Assembly: GCF_900090285.1 (NCBI RefSeq)
Contig: NZ_LT607754.1
Span: 744,001 to 808,000, forward strand
DNA length: 64,000 nucleotides
Direction: 5' to 3'
From: Micromonospora inositola
GTDB lineage: Bacteria; Actinomycetota; Actinomycetes; Mycobacteriales; Micromonosporaceae
Notes under the pieces: generated by a model
The model's database searches: none
The model's input: only the letters and a program-made list of their open reading frames with translations
What the model was told of the DNA's origin: nothing
Shown: in pieces, positions 17,021-24,850 of the stretch
Layout: every line of letters begins with the position of its first letter
Numbering within the stretch: the first letter of the stretch is position 1
Position numbers and translations under genes: made by a program

Positions 17021-18858
17021 GGCACCTGGGGAACCGGCCCTTTCGGGTTGGTCTCCTGGGGTGTCCGTCCCGCCGGACGCTTGCCGGCAGATCCCAATGG
17101 GGAGTCTGCCGGGGCGGGAACCTGCCGTCGCGAGGGCAGCAGGCGTGTAGTCTTGACCGTTGCAGGTCGGACCTGCTTCGGGGTGGGTACCGTCTTGCGC
17201 CGGTCTCGCGGCGGCCTGATCGTGGCGGCTTGGGTTGGTCGACGCGGCCGGTGACGGACCGGTGTATCGGTGGCGGTCCGGATCGCGGCGTTGCCGTTAC
17301 GGTCGCGGCGGGTTTTGGCCTGGTTGGCCAGGCCTCGGGCGGCGATCCGCTGCGCCGCGGCGTGGTCACGGTCCATCGACATGCCACACGAGCAGGTAGC
17401 CCACCGGTACCCGGCCACGCGCCCCTGTGGTGTTTTGACGTGCTTGACCGCGCCGCCGCAGCGGGGACAGCCCGACGATGTGCCACGCGCCGGAACAGTG
17501 ATGACGGCGATGCCTACCTTCGCGGCGAGGTGGGCGATGGCGGTGAACACGGTGCCGCGCACCGCACCAGACAGTCGCCGGTTGAGGCTGCGTGACCGAC
17601 CACCCGCCTCGAGCGTGGCGAGGTTCTCGACGTAGATCACGGTGGCGCCGACCGCGGTCGCGTGGTCGACGAGCCACCGCGCCGACGACCAGGCAAGAGC
17701 CTTGTTGAGATGCCGGATCCGGGCGCACACCGCCGAATGCTCGGCCTCCAGGAGGACAAGCTTGCCAGTCAGGGCCGGGTCGGCGGGGGCGTCGGCGGGC
17801 CGGCCGTCACGCAGCCGCGTCAGATGGTCGGCTTTGGTTTTGAGGTGTTCGCGGTGGCGCCGTAGTCGCACCAGTTTCGCCGACACGCCGGTCGCGTCGA
17901 ACCGCAACGGGCGCCCCCGCACCACCACGGAGCCGTCCTGGTCGAGGTCGGCCACGGTCGCGGTCAGCAGGGTGTTCACCCCCCAGTCGACACCAAGCGC
18001 ACGAGTGTGGCCGTCCAACGGCGGCCGGGTGTGCGGGGTCTGCCAGGGCAGGTCGACGCGAACCTTGCCATCGCCGGGCCGCAGCGTCGGGGTGCACACC
18101 TTCACCCCGGCGGGCACCGTCGCCGGCAGCACCACGTCGACATCGTGCCAAACCCAGTCGCGGTATGAGGCCGGCGCTGCACATATGGGAAGCTGCGCCC
18201 ACACCCGTACGACGCGGTCGTCGACCCGGTCGACGACGACCTGTTGCCGGTCGGCCGCCGCGAGGCTCACCTGCCGCGCCGCGGCCGGCGGACCCTCCAA
18301 CTCACACAGGCCTACCGGGAACCGGCCATACACGCCGATGTACCCGGTGATCTGTCGGGTCCGGTTGCGGATCGTGGCGTTATCAGTTCCCGCCGGTAGC
18401 GCCGCCCGCAACGCTGACCATTCGTCATCGGTCCGGGCGAACGGATCGGCCGGCCACGTGGCCAGCAGCGCGGCAACGATTCCACGACGGTGGCACGCCA
18501 GACGCAGAGCCCGGGCGGCTTCTTCCTCGGCGATCCGACGAACCCGGTCCGACACCACCACACCCGCCGACGGCACGGCACACCAGCCGAGCCGGCGCAG
18601 CGCCATCCACCCGCTGCTCGGCAGACGCCTCCCATCAGGGCCAACCCCACCGGCAAGCTCCGCCATTTCGGCATTCGACCAGTGCGCCGCGATCACCTCG
18701 TCGGCCATGCCCCGAACCAGGTCTGCCAGCCACCCCACCCGTTCGGCGAGCACCCGCCCCGATACGGGCACCCGCACGCCGGGCACACCGGGCTTACCGC
18801 CGCACACCGCACGGTACGCGGTGCACGTCGCGATCGACGTCAACACCGAGCCAGCCAC
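16870..18858 (-). CDS. tnpB: RNA-guided endonuclease TnpB (IS607 type) with long C-terminal extension
   Basis: 662 aa, GTG start sharing one base with the tnpA stop (TAGTG). RuvC-I LGVDWGVNTLLTA (D291), RuvC-II VIYVENLATLEAG (E411), zinc ribbon CPRCGG at 464-469 with CSCG at 489-492, RuvC-III SMDRDHAAAQRI (D496/D498). All catalytic positions are present, so it may be active. TnpB is usually around 400 aa; here about 200 N-terminal residues precede typical core elements and a basic, Pro/Arg/Thr-rich tail of about 158 residues follows RuvC-III. The tail looks low-complexity and probably reflects selection on the overlapping guide-RNA scaffold. It cleaves targets matching its guide and favours element retention. 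Confidence 0.9.
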   Translation of the reverse strand: MAGSVLTSIATCTAYRAVCGGKPGVPGVRVPVSGRVLAERVGWLADLVRGMADEVIAAHWSNAEMAELAGGVGPDGRRLPSSGWMALRRLGWCAVPSAGVVVSDRVRRIAEEEAARALRLACHRRGIVAALLATWPADPFARTDDEWSALRAALPAGTDNATIRNRTRQITGYIGVYGRFPVGLCELEGPPAAARQVSLAAADRQQVVVDRVDDRVVRVWAQLPICAAPASYRDWVWHDVDVVLPATVPAGVKVCTPTLRPGDGKVRVDLPWQTPHTRPPLDGHTRALGVDWGVNTLLTATVADLDQDGSVVVRGRPLRFDATGVSAKLVRLRRHREHLKTKADHLTRLRDGRPADAPADPALTGKLVLLEAEHSAVCARIRHLNKALAWSSARWLVDHATAVGATVIYVENLATLEAGGRSRSLNRRLSGAVRGTVFTAIAHLAAKVGIAVITVPARGTSSGCPRCGGAVKHVKTPQGRVAGYRWATCSCGMSMDRDHAAAQRIAARGLANQAKTRRDRNGNAAIRTATDTPVRHRPRRPTQAATIRPPRDRRKTVPTPKQVRPATVKTTRLLPSRRQVPAPADSPLGSAGKRPAGRTPQETNPKGPVPQVPHTVPTTAPRHPHRVRGAVLGRGFHRHVHATPVTDRNGNAGRMPDLPRIT

Positions 18859-19466
18859 TACCCCACGTCCCTAGCCGCGGCTGCCAGCAGTCGACGCTTG
18901 GCCTCACGGGACCGCAGGCCGTACATCCGGCCGGCGAACGTGGCCACCAGGGACATGAAATCGTCCAGGAGCTCCTCGACCCCACCGGCCGAACCCTTCG
19001 GGTGAAGCACCTCGACGCTCACCCCGTCACGACCGAGTAGAGCCGTCAGCCACACCGTGCCGAACCGGGCCAGCCGGTCCCTGTGCGTGACTCTTACTAC
19101 GGTGAACTCGCCGGCCGCCGCGCCCTTCAACAGCCGGGTCAGCCCCGGCCGATTCTCCCGCAACCCAGACGCCCTGTCCTTGAACACTGCCACTACCTCG
19201 GCGGCAGCGGTAGCCCGCAGCTCCGCCTCCTGGGCCACCAGCGACGTCTCCCGGCCAGCCGCACCCGACACCCGCACATACAACGCCTCACGACGCGGCC
19301 GTTCCACCTCACCGCGTCCAACAAACGCGTCAAGCAACGCAGAGTCGAATCGACGCTCCCGACCCACCCACGTCACCGCCACACGTCCCTCATCCGCCCA
19401 CCGGCGCAGGGTCACAGGATGCACACCGACGTACTCGGCAGCCGGACCCAGGCGCAGCAACGACAT
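18858..19466 (-). CDS. tnpA: IS607-family serine recombinase TnpA
   Basis: 202 aa, ATG at 19466. N-terminal MerR-like HTH (LLRLGPAAEYVGVHPVTLRR, WADEGRVAVTWVGRERRFDS), then the resolvase domain with catalytic serine in ALYVRVSGAAGRE (S67), ending in a helical GLRSREAKRRLLAAAAR tail. This is the standard IS607 transposase, which acts as a synaptic tetramer without target duplication. A TATTAT box a few bases upstream within the element end suggests a near-leaderless transcript. The stop overlaps the tnpB start by one base. Confidence 0.93.
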   Translation of the reverse strand: MSLLRLGPAAEYVGVHPVTLRRWADEGRVAVTWVGRERRFDSALLDAFVGRGEVERPRREALYVRVSGAAGRETSLVAQEAELRATAAAEVVAVFKDRASGLRENRPGLTRLLKGAAAGEFTVVRVTHRDRLARFGTVWLTALLGRDGVSVEVLHPKGSAGGVEELLDDFMSLVATFAGRMYGLRSREAKRRLLAAAARDVG

Positions 19467-19514
19467 GATCCATATAATATCACATAGGACCGCTTAGTTA
19501 ATTCGCCAATAGTT

Positions 19515-19962
19515 GCACGCCCTCGGGTTCTGGCTCTGGTCGTTCCTCGCCGCTCCCGAGCCGGTGCCCGAACGACTCGTCGCCCAGGCCCCGGAGGTCA
19601 TCGTCGACTACATGCTCGACTCGTTGTCCGAGGTACCGGACGCCTTCCCGACCGCCGTCCGGGCGGAGTACGTGGCGAAGCTCGGTGCCCCGGACACCGT
19701 CCACGCCATCTGCGAGCAGTACCGGGCGGCCGCCGGGCTGGACTACCAGCACGACGAAGCCGACCGCGGCAAACGGCGGATCCAGTGCCGCGTCCTGGCG
19801 CTCTGGAGCCACGCCGGCCCCGTGGCGAGCTGGTATGAGCCGCTGGAGGTGTGGCGGGCCTGGGCCGATCAGGTGGACGGGCGTCCCATCGCGGCCGGGC
19901 ATTTCCTGCCGGAGGAGGCCCCCGACGAGACGACCCGGCAGCTTCTCGCCTTCCTCACCTGA
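19515..19962 (+). pseudogene. 3' half of the split alpha/beta hydrolase
   Basis: Continues the hydrolase after the IS607 element: HALGFWLWSFLAAPEPVPER, DSLSEVPDAFPTAVRAEYVA, QCRVLALWSHAGPVASWYEP and the catalytic-His region GRPIAAGHFLPEEAPDETTR. WLWS..AAPEPVPERL is the cap region typical of haloacetate dehalogenases. No start signal of its own; the TTG at 19513 is created at the junction. The stop at 19962 is about 10 bp before the IS110 element. Confidence 0.85.
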
Positions 19963-19972
19963 CAGTGAGGAT

Positions 19973-20201
19973 GTGGGGGTGGGGTCACCCGGTCTGGTCT
20001 GACTCACCGCCTGACCGACGATGTTGTCCTGCTGAGGATCCGTCGACCGGTTCCGGGTGGCCCCGTTCCTGCACGTCACTGGCAGGGGCGTCGTGACCTG
20101 ATAGGAGCCTGTGCAAGAGGCCCCGCCACTGTCCTGTCCGCCCGTCCCAGCGGTGCGTGCCGACCCTGTTCGGTGCAAGCGAAAGGGACGACGGTTCCAG
20201 C
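19973..20201 (+). ncRNA. Predicted IS110 bridge RNA region
   Basis: IS110-group elements encode a structured bridge RNA between the left end and the recombinase start. This 229-nt gap has no ORF. It contains TGAGGATCCGTC at 20033-20044, matching the reconstructed target, and ATAGGAGC at 20101-20108, repeated near the right end at 21266-21273 and possibly relating to donor recognition. RNA ends and folding were not computed. Confidence 0.6.
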
Positions 20202-21260
20202 ATGACAGCCAAGAAGCGCAAGGTCACCGGCGGCGTCGATACTCACGGCAGAACGCACCACGCGGCCGTAGTTGACCAGACCGGACGTGTACTCGGTGAT
20301 CAGCAGTTTCCCGCCACTGCGGCCGGTTACCAGCAGCTGCTGGTGTGGCTTCGCACCTTCGCCACGGTGGTGAAGGTCGGTGTCGAGGGCACCGGCGCCT
20401 ACGGCGCGGGCCTGGCCCGCTACCTGAGCGGCCAGAAGATCACCGTCGTCGAGGTCGACCGACCAGACCGTAAGACCCGCCGGGTGAAGGGCAAGTCCGA
20501 CCCGATCGACGCGCTCGCCGCCGCCCGCGCCGCGCTGTCCGGACAAGCGTGCGGCGTACCGAAGACCCGAACCGGACCGGTCGAGGCCATCCGCGCGCTG
20601 CGGGTAGCCCGCAACGGCGCGGTCAAGGCCCGCACCGCCGCGATCAACCAGCTCCACGGTCTGCTCACCGCCGCACCCGAGCCGCTACGCGCCGAACTCG
20701 CCGGCTACTCAGGCGCTGCCCTGATCAACCACTGCGCCGCCCTGACCTACGACGACACCCGGCTCAGCGACCCCGCCGAGGCCACCAAAGCCTCCCTCGC
20801 CGCGATCGCCGCCCGGATCCACGCCCTGACCGCGGAGATCACCCTCGCCGACCAGCGACTACGTCCCACCGTCGCCCGCACCGCCCCCACCCTCAGCGCC
20901 CTGTTCGGTGTCGGACCCGAGGTCGCCGGTCAACTCCTGGCCACCGCCGGCGACAACCCCGACCGGCTGCGCTCCGAAGCCGCCCTGGCCCACCTCTGCG
21001 GCGCCGCACCCATCCCCGCCAGCAGCGGACGCACCGACCGCCACCGCCTCAACCGCGGCGGCGACAGAGCCGCGAACAACGCGCTGCACACGATCGTGCT
21101 CAGCCGCATGCGCTACGAACCCCGCACCCGCGCCTACCTCGACAAACGCACCAAACAAGGCCTCAGCAAAAAAGAGATCATGCGATGCCTCAAGCGCTAC
21201 GTCGTCCGCGAGGTCCACACCGCCCTACTCGCCGACTTCACCGCCCTCGACACCCCTTGA
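20202..21260 (+). CDS. IS110-family DEDD transposase/recombinase
   Basis: 352 aa, ATG at 20202. RuvC-like DEDD domain: TGGVDTHGRTHHAAVVD (D13), VGVEGTGAYG (E62), KSDPIDALAAARAAL (D100, D103). C-terminal Tnp20 domain: LFGVGPEVAGQLLATAGDNP, LCGAAPIPASSGRTDRHRLN with the Ser-rich catalytic region, and RGGDRAANNALHTIVLSRMR. Length and motifs are intact, so it may be active. It is guided by the bridge RNA predicted upstream. Confidence 0.95.
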   Translation: MTAKKRKVTGGVDTHGRTHHAAVVDQTGRVLGDQQFPATAAGYQQLLVWLRTFATVVKVGVEGTGAYGAGLARYLSGQKITVVEVDRPDRKTRRVKGKSDPIDALAAARAALSGQACGVPKTRTGPVEAIRALRVARNGAVKARTAAINQLHGLLTAAPEPLRAELAGYSGAALINHCAALTYDDTRLSDPAEATKASLAAIAARIHALTAEITLADQRLRPTVARTAPTLSALFGVGPEVAGQLLATAGDNPDRLRSEAALAHLCGAAPIPASSGRTDRHRLNRGGDRAANNALHTIVLSRMRYEPRTRAYLDKRTKQGLSKKEIMRCLKRYVVREVHTALLADFTALDTP

Positions 21261-21331
21261 CATCCATAGGAGCATCCTCGCGGAGCGGGATCCGTCCGCC
21301 CGGACAACGCCCTCGGGGGGACGATGGGTAC

Positions 21332-22123
21332 GTGGACAGCGAGCCGGTCGACTGCGCGCCCGAACAGAAGTTCCCGCGCGCGATCCTGCGGCAGCGCTGG
21401 CAGGACCTCACCTTCCTGCACTGGGCCGTCGCGCCCGAACTGGTCGCGCCCCTGCTGCCCGGCGGCACCCGCCCGGACACCCTCGACGGGCTCAGTTACG
21501 TCGGGCTGATCGGTTTCCGGCTGGTCGGGCTGGGGCTCGGACGGGGACCGGGAGTGCCGTACTTCGGCAGCTTCTGGGAGACCAACATCCGGCTGTACTC
21601 CGTCGACGACACCGGCCGGCGGGCCGTGGTGTTCCGCTCGCTCGACGCGTCCCGGCTGGCCCTGGTGCTGGTCGCGCAGCTGAGCCTGCGGCTGCCGTAC
21701 AAGTGGTCGGCGATGCGGCTGGACCGGGACGGTGACCGGTACAGCTACCGCTGCCGGCGCCGCTGGCCCGGCCCCGTCGGCGCGACCAGCCGAATGGTGG
21801 TCCGGGTGGGTGAGCCGATCGCCCACCCGACCCCCCTCGAGCACTTCGTCACCGCCCGCTGGGGCCTGCACACCCGGGCGTACGGGCGCACGCTGCACCT
21901 GCCGAACTGGCATCCCAGCTGGCCGCTGCACCGGGCCGAGCTGCTGCACCTGGACGACGAGCTGGTCACCGCCGCCGGGCTGCCGCCGCCGGCCGGGCCG
22001 CCGGCGAGCGTGCTGTACTCCCCCGGCGTCCCGGTCCGGTTCGGCCCACCGGTAACCGTGCGCCGACCCGGCGAGCGACCGACACCGCCCCCTCGGGCGC
22101 CACAGGGCGGCGGGTGGCGGTGA
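21332..22123 (+). CDS. DUF2071 family protein (YqjF-like)
   Basis: 263 aa from GTG at 21332; the purine stretch GGGGGG is about 11 nt upstream. Family features: ILRQRWQDLTFLHWAVAPEL, LLPGGTRPDTLDGLSYVGLI, PYFGSFWETNIRLYSVDDTG, FRSLDASRLALVLVAQLSLR, and FVTARWGLHTRAYGRTLHLP. Members share an acetoacetate-decarboxylase-like fold and have no firm biochemical role. The start lies only 40 bp after the IS110 element, so its native promoter may have been displaced. The last ~30 residues are Pro-rich. Confidence 0.82.
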   Translation: MDSEPVDCAPEQKFPRAILRQRWQDLTFLHWAVAPELVAPLLPGGTRPDTLDGLSYVGLIGFRLVGLGLGRGPGVPYFGSFWETNIRLYSVDDTGRRAVVFRSLDASRLALVLVAQLSLRLPYKWSAMRLDRDGDRYSYRCRRRWPGPVGATSRMVVRVGEPIAHPTPLEHFVTARWGLHTRAYGRTLHLPNWHPSWPLHRAELLHLDDELVTAAGLPPPAGPPASVLYSPGVPVRFGPPVTVRRPGERPTPPPRAPQGGGWR

Positions 22124-22228
22124 TCAGCACGTCGACCAGCCGGGCGAGGTCGACAGCGTCCTTCCCGGCGAGGTTCTGCGTCGCCCGAGCCGGTGCATCA
22201 GTGGCACGAGCCAGCACGTCTCCCGGCA

Positions 22229-22408
22229 TCAAGGTGTTGAGGGGCGAGCCGCCCGCCGGCGGAGAGCGATCCGGCCGGTGCGCTCCCGCAACTTCCGCGC
22301 CGTCTGACCCAGCTCGAACGCGATCCGGGCGGCCTCGTACGCCTCCGCGGTGCCCGACTCGGCCACCCGGCGCTCGCGCAGGTCGTCCCACTCGGCGCAT
22401 TCCGTCAT
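22229..22408 (-). pseudogene. Truncated XRE-type (HigA-like antitoxin) N-terminus
   Basis: ATG at 22408 encodes MTECAEWDDLRERRVAESGT and AEAYEAARIAFELGQTARKL, very like the N-terminal helix region of stand-alone XRE antitoxins (WDDLR..R....AEAYE.AR.AFELG). After KLRERTG the expected HTH is missing and the frame ends GRIALRRRAARPSTP. It is probably a decayed gene. No toxin partner is adjacent. The rest of 22124-22644 has no convincing gene; a minus-strand frame reads LARATDAPARATQNLAGKDA but I cannot assign it. Confidence 0.4.
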
Positions 22409-22644
22409 GCTCGGCCCCTCCACCATGGTCTGCCACTCCGCCAGTCGCTCATCAGCCCAACGACGGTCGGGGCACCGGGTCATGCGTGGCCCTGGTCACG
22501 TTCTGATCACTCCCTTCTTATCCATCGGCTTCTACCATCACGTCTCCGGGTCAGAACGGACCCGACCGGATCGGGCTCGGGATGTCGGGTCGGATACCCC
22601 GGAGGCTGCCTAGCGTCGATGGCGGAAAGAGGAAGGAGCACCGG

Positions 22645-23505
22645 GTGCTGGAGCGGCTCAACCAGGCCATGGAGCACATCGAGCGGCACCTCGACCAGCC
22701 CGTCGAGGTGGCCGAGCTGGCGCGGATCGCGGTCACGTCGGAGTACCACTTCCGGCGGCTGTTCTCCGCCCTCGCGGGCATCCCGCTGTCGGAGTACGTC
22801 CGCCGGCGGCGGCTCACCGTCGCCGGCGCGGAGGTGCTGGCGGGCGGGGAGTCGCTGCTCGACATCGCGGTCCGCTGGGGGTACGGCTCCAACGAGGCGT
22901 TCGCCCGGGCGTTCCGCGCCGTGCACGGCATCGGTCCGAGCGAGGCCCGGCGTACGGGGGCGGCGCTTCGCGCCCAGCCCCGGATGTCCTTCCGACTCGT
23001 TGTCGAAGGGAGCACCAGCATGCGATACCGGATCGTGGAGAAGGACGAGTTCCGCCTGGTCGGGCGGAAGGCCCGCGTCCCCCTGGTCCACGAGGGGATG
23101 AACCCGGCCATCGTCGCGTTCATCCGCGGCATCGACCAGGAGGCCGTACGCCGGATGGAGGCGCTGTCCGACCAGGAGCCGCGGGGCATCGTCAACGTCA
23201 GCGACGACCTCGCCGGGAGCCGGGAGGAGGGCACGGAGCTGGACTACTGGCACGGGGTGGTCACCGGTGCCGACATGCCGGAGGACCTGGACGCCCTGCC
23301 GGTGGCGGCGGGCAGCTGGGCGGTCTTCGAGACCTCCGGGGAGTTTCCGCAGGCGGTGCAGTACCTGTGGCGGGACGTCTTCACCCAGTGGTTCCCGTCG
23401 AACCCCTACGAGAGCCGGCCCGGCCCGGAGATCTCGAAGGTGCGGGTGTCTGCGGACGGCAAGCGGGCCGACGCCGAGCTGTGGATCCCGGTGCGGCGGA
23501 CCTGA
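22645..23505 (+). CDS. AraC-family regulator with GyrI-like effector domain
   Basis: 286 aa from GTG at 22645, with GAGGAAGGAG upstream. N-terminal AraC double HTH: LNQAMEHIERHLDQPVEVAE, LARIAVTSEYHFRRLFSALA, and second HTH SLLDIAVRWGYGSNEAFARA with FRAVHGIGPSEARR. C-terminal half is a GyrI/SOUL-like ligand-binding domain: MRYRIVEKDEFRLVGRKARV, LDYWHGVVTGADMPEDLDAL, WAVFETSGEFPQAVQYLWRD. This is the Rob/BmrR-like combination used to sense small lipophilic molecules. Target genes not evident. Confidence 0.9.
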   Translation: MLERLNQAMEHIERHLDQPVEVAELARIAVTSEYHFRRLFSALAGIPLSEYVRRRRLTVAGAEVLAGGESLLDIAVRWGYGSNEAFARAFRAVHGIGPSEARRTGAALRAQPRMSFRLVVEGSTSMRYRIVEKDEFRLVGRKARVPLVHEGMNPAIVAFIRGIDQEAVRRMEALSDQEPRGIVNVSDDLAGSREEGTELDYWHGVVTGADMPEDLDALPVAAGSWAVFETSGEFPQAVQYLWRDVFTQWFPSNPYESRPGPEISKVRVSADGKRADAELWIPVRRT

Positions 23506-23510
23506 AGATC

Positions 23511-23897
23511 TCAGCCCTCGGCGGGCCAGGCCCGCCGGAGGGCGTCGAGCGCCGCCTCCCGGTCCGCGCCGAGCAGCCGCGCCTGCCGCAGGTAGGCGGC
23601 CGCGTGCCGGTCGAGGGCGCGGTGGCGCTCGTCGGCCGGCACGGCGGCGCCGTCCGCCACCCGGGTGCCGCCGCCGCGCCGCGACCTGACGAGGCCGGCG
23701 GTCTCCAGCTCCCGGTAGGTGCGGGCGACGGTGCCGACGGCCAGGCCGAGGTCGCCGGCGAGCTGCCGCAGCGGCGGCAGCCGGTCCCCCGGGTGGAGCA
23801 CTCCGGCGTGGATCAGGTCGACGAGCTGCCGGCGCAGCTGCTCGTACGGGGGCGTGGGGTCGTCGGTGTCGACCCGCAGGGTCGGTGGCCCGCTCAC
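23511..23897 (-). CDS. GntR-family (YtrA-type) transcriptional regulator
   Basis: 128 aa from GTG at 23897 (GTGA overlap with the upstream membrane-protein stop). Winged HTH: PPYEQLRRQLVDLIHAGVLH, PGDRLPPLRQLAGDLGLAVG, TVARTYRELETAGLVRSRRG. The short C-terminal helical tail fits the YtrA subfamily, which usually sits in ABC-transporter or membrane-protein operons. It is encoded after, and coupled to, the membrane protein at 23894-24757, which it may regulate. Confidence 0.9.
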   Translation of the reverse strand: MSGPPTLRVDTDDPTPPYEQLRRQLVDLIHAGVLHPGDRLPPLRQLAGDLGLAVGTVARTYRELETAGLVRSRRGGGTRVADGAAVPADERHRALDRHAAAYLRQARLLGADREAALDALRRAWPAEG

Positions 23898-24757
23898 GCG
23901 GGCAGCGCAGCGGGCCGGGGTGCATGGGTGCCAGGGTTCAGGACGGCGGCGGCGCTCCACCACAGGAGCGCGGTCCAGCCCGGGGTGAGCAGGATCAGCA
24001 GCCAGGCGGCGACGGTCCACCACGCCGGCCGGCACGGGTTGGCCAGCAGGCCGGCGGCGGTGACGAGGGATACGCCGATCAGCGGGATGGTGACCAGCAC
24101 TCCGCACGCGCCGGTGACCGCGTACGCGGACCGGCGCCGCTCGGCGTCGTCGGGCACCAGGTCGCCCGCGGCGGCCTGCGGGCGGGGGCGCCCGACCACA
24201 CGACGCAGTGCCAGCGCGGCGACCAGCACGCCGACGCCGACCACCAGCGCGAGCGGGATGCTGTAGAACGAGCCGGCCCACGGGCCGTGGGAGCCGGTGA
24301 ACTGACCGCAGTCGTACGCGAGGGAGCGGCCGGCGCGGCCGAGGTCGTCGGTGGCTCCGGCGGCGGTGGTCGCGGCGAGCAGGGCGGTCAGGGCGGCGCC
24401 GGCAACGGCCACCGCCGTGAGCGGTCGGCGTGGCAGGTACTGGCGGACCTGCCGGGTCTCCAGCGCTGCCCGGCGGGTGGTGCCGGCGGGGCGGACGGCG
24501 CGGCTCTCCCCCGCCACCACGCCGGCCAGCACGCAGAGGCCGAACAGCGGCGCGGCGAGCAGCACGCCACGCCCGAGCGGGTCGTAGCCGGCGGCGACGG
24601 CGGCGACAGCCACCCCGAGGATCAGGCCGGTCCACCGCCAGCGCCGCGTGGTCCGCCGGATGTGGGCGGTGGCGGGGTCCGCCGTCGCCGACGGGCGGGT
24701 CAGCGCGGCGCCGAGCAGCAGCAACAGCGCGAGTCCCAGGATGGTCGTGACGACCAT
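23894..24757 (-). CDS. Polytopic membrane protein in operon with GntR regulator
   Basis: 287 aa from ATG at 24757, preceded by AAGAGGAGCGGCC. About seven hydrophobic segments, including VVTTILGLALLLLLGAALT, WTGLILGVAVAAVAAGYDPL, LAAPLFGLCVLAGVVAGES, LTAVAVAGAALTALLAATTA, SIPLALVVGVGVLVAALALR, and WTVAAWLLILLTPGWTALLW. Family not recognised; the resemblance is to DUF-type permease-like proteins coupled to YtrA regulators. Extracellular loop CGQFTGSHGPWAGSFYS contains one Cys. Confidence 0.75.
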   Translation of the reverse strand: MVVTTILGLALLLLLGAALTRPSATADPATAHIRRTTRRWRWTGLILGVAVAAVAAGYDPLGRGVLLAAPLFGLCVLAGVVAGESRAVRPAGTTRRAALETRQVRQYLPRRPLTAVAVAGAALTALLAATTAAGATDDLGRAGRSLAYDCGQFTGSHGPWAGSFYSIPLALVVGVGVLVAALALRRVVGRPRPQAAAGDLVPDDAERRRSAYAVTGACGVLVTIPLIGVSLVTAAGLLANPCRPAWWTVAAWLLILLTPGWTALLWWSAAAVLNPGTHAPRPAALPA

Positions 24758-24850
24758 GGCCGCTCCTCTTGTCTCAATCGTTTGCCACAAGTGAGCATGA
24801 CCCGACCGTCTCAGTTGTGTCAATGAGCCGATACAAGCAGGTCGGCTGGG

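Larger units (their letters stand above)
16858..19514 (-). mobile_element. IS607-family insertion element (tnpA-tnpB) inside the hydrolase gene
   Basis: About 2.66 kb between the two hydrolase halves. It carries a serine-recombinase TnpA and TnpB, the IS607 arrangement. Subterminal inverted repeats TCCTATGTGAT (16868-16878) and ATCACATAGGA (19479-19489) are perfect over 11 bp. Ends are defined within 1-3 nt by hydrolase reading-frame continuity; no target duplication is visible, as usual for IS607. The right end is AT-rich (TATAATATCACATAG...), holding the tnpA promoter with a TATTAT -10 element only a few bases before the tnpA ATG. Confidence 0.88.
19973..21291 (+). mobile_element. IS110-family insertion element
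   Basis: About 1.32 kb containing one IS110 recombinase and a ~229-nt non-coding left end. Ends inferred: the left flank finishes TGAGGAT (19966-19972) and the right flank continues CCGTC (21292-21296); GAT occurs at both junctions (19970-19972, 21289-21291). Restoring the pre-insertion site gives TGAGGATCCGTC, which is also present in the left-end non-coding region (20033-20044). This is what a bridge-RNA target-binding loop predicts. No terminal inverted repeats, as usual for IS110. Confidence 0.75.

Noticed and set aside
16342..17595. A 417-codon hydrolase frame
   Set aside because: Only residues up to about 172 are hydrolase; the rest is read through the IS607 element.
20549..22123. One long frame joining the IS110 interior with the DUF2071 protein
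   Set aside because: The first 260 codons are an out-of-frame reading of the transposase; only the part from 21332 is a real protein.
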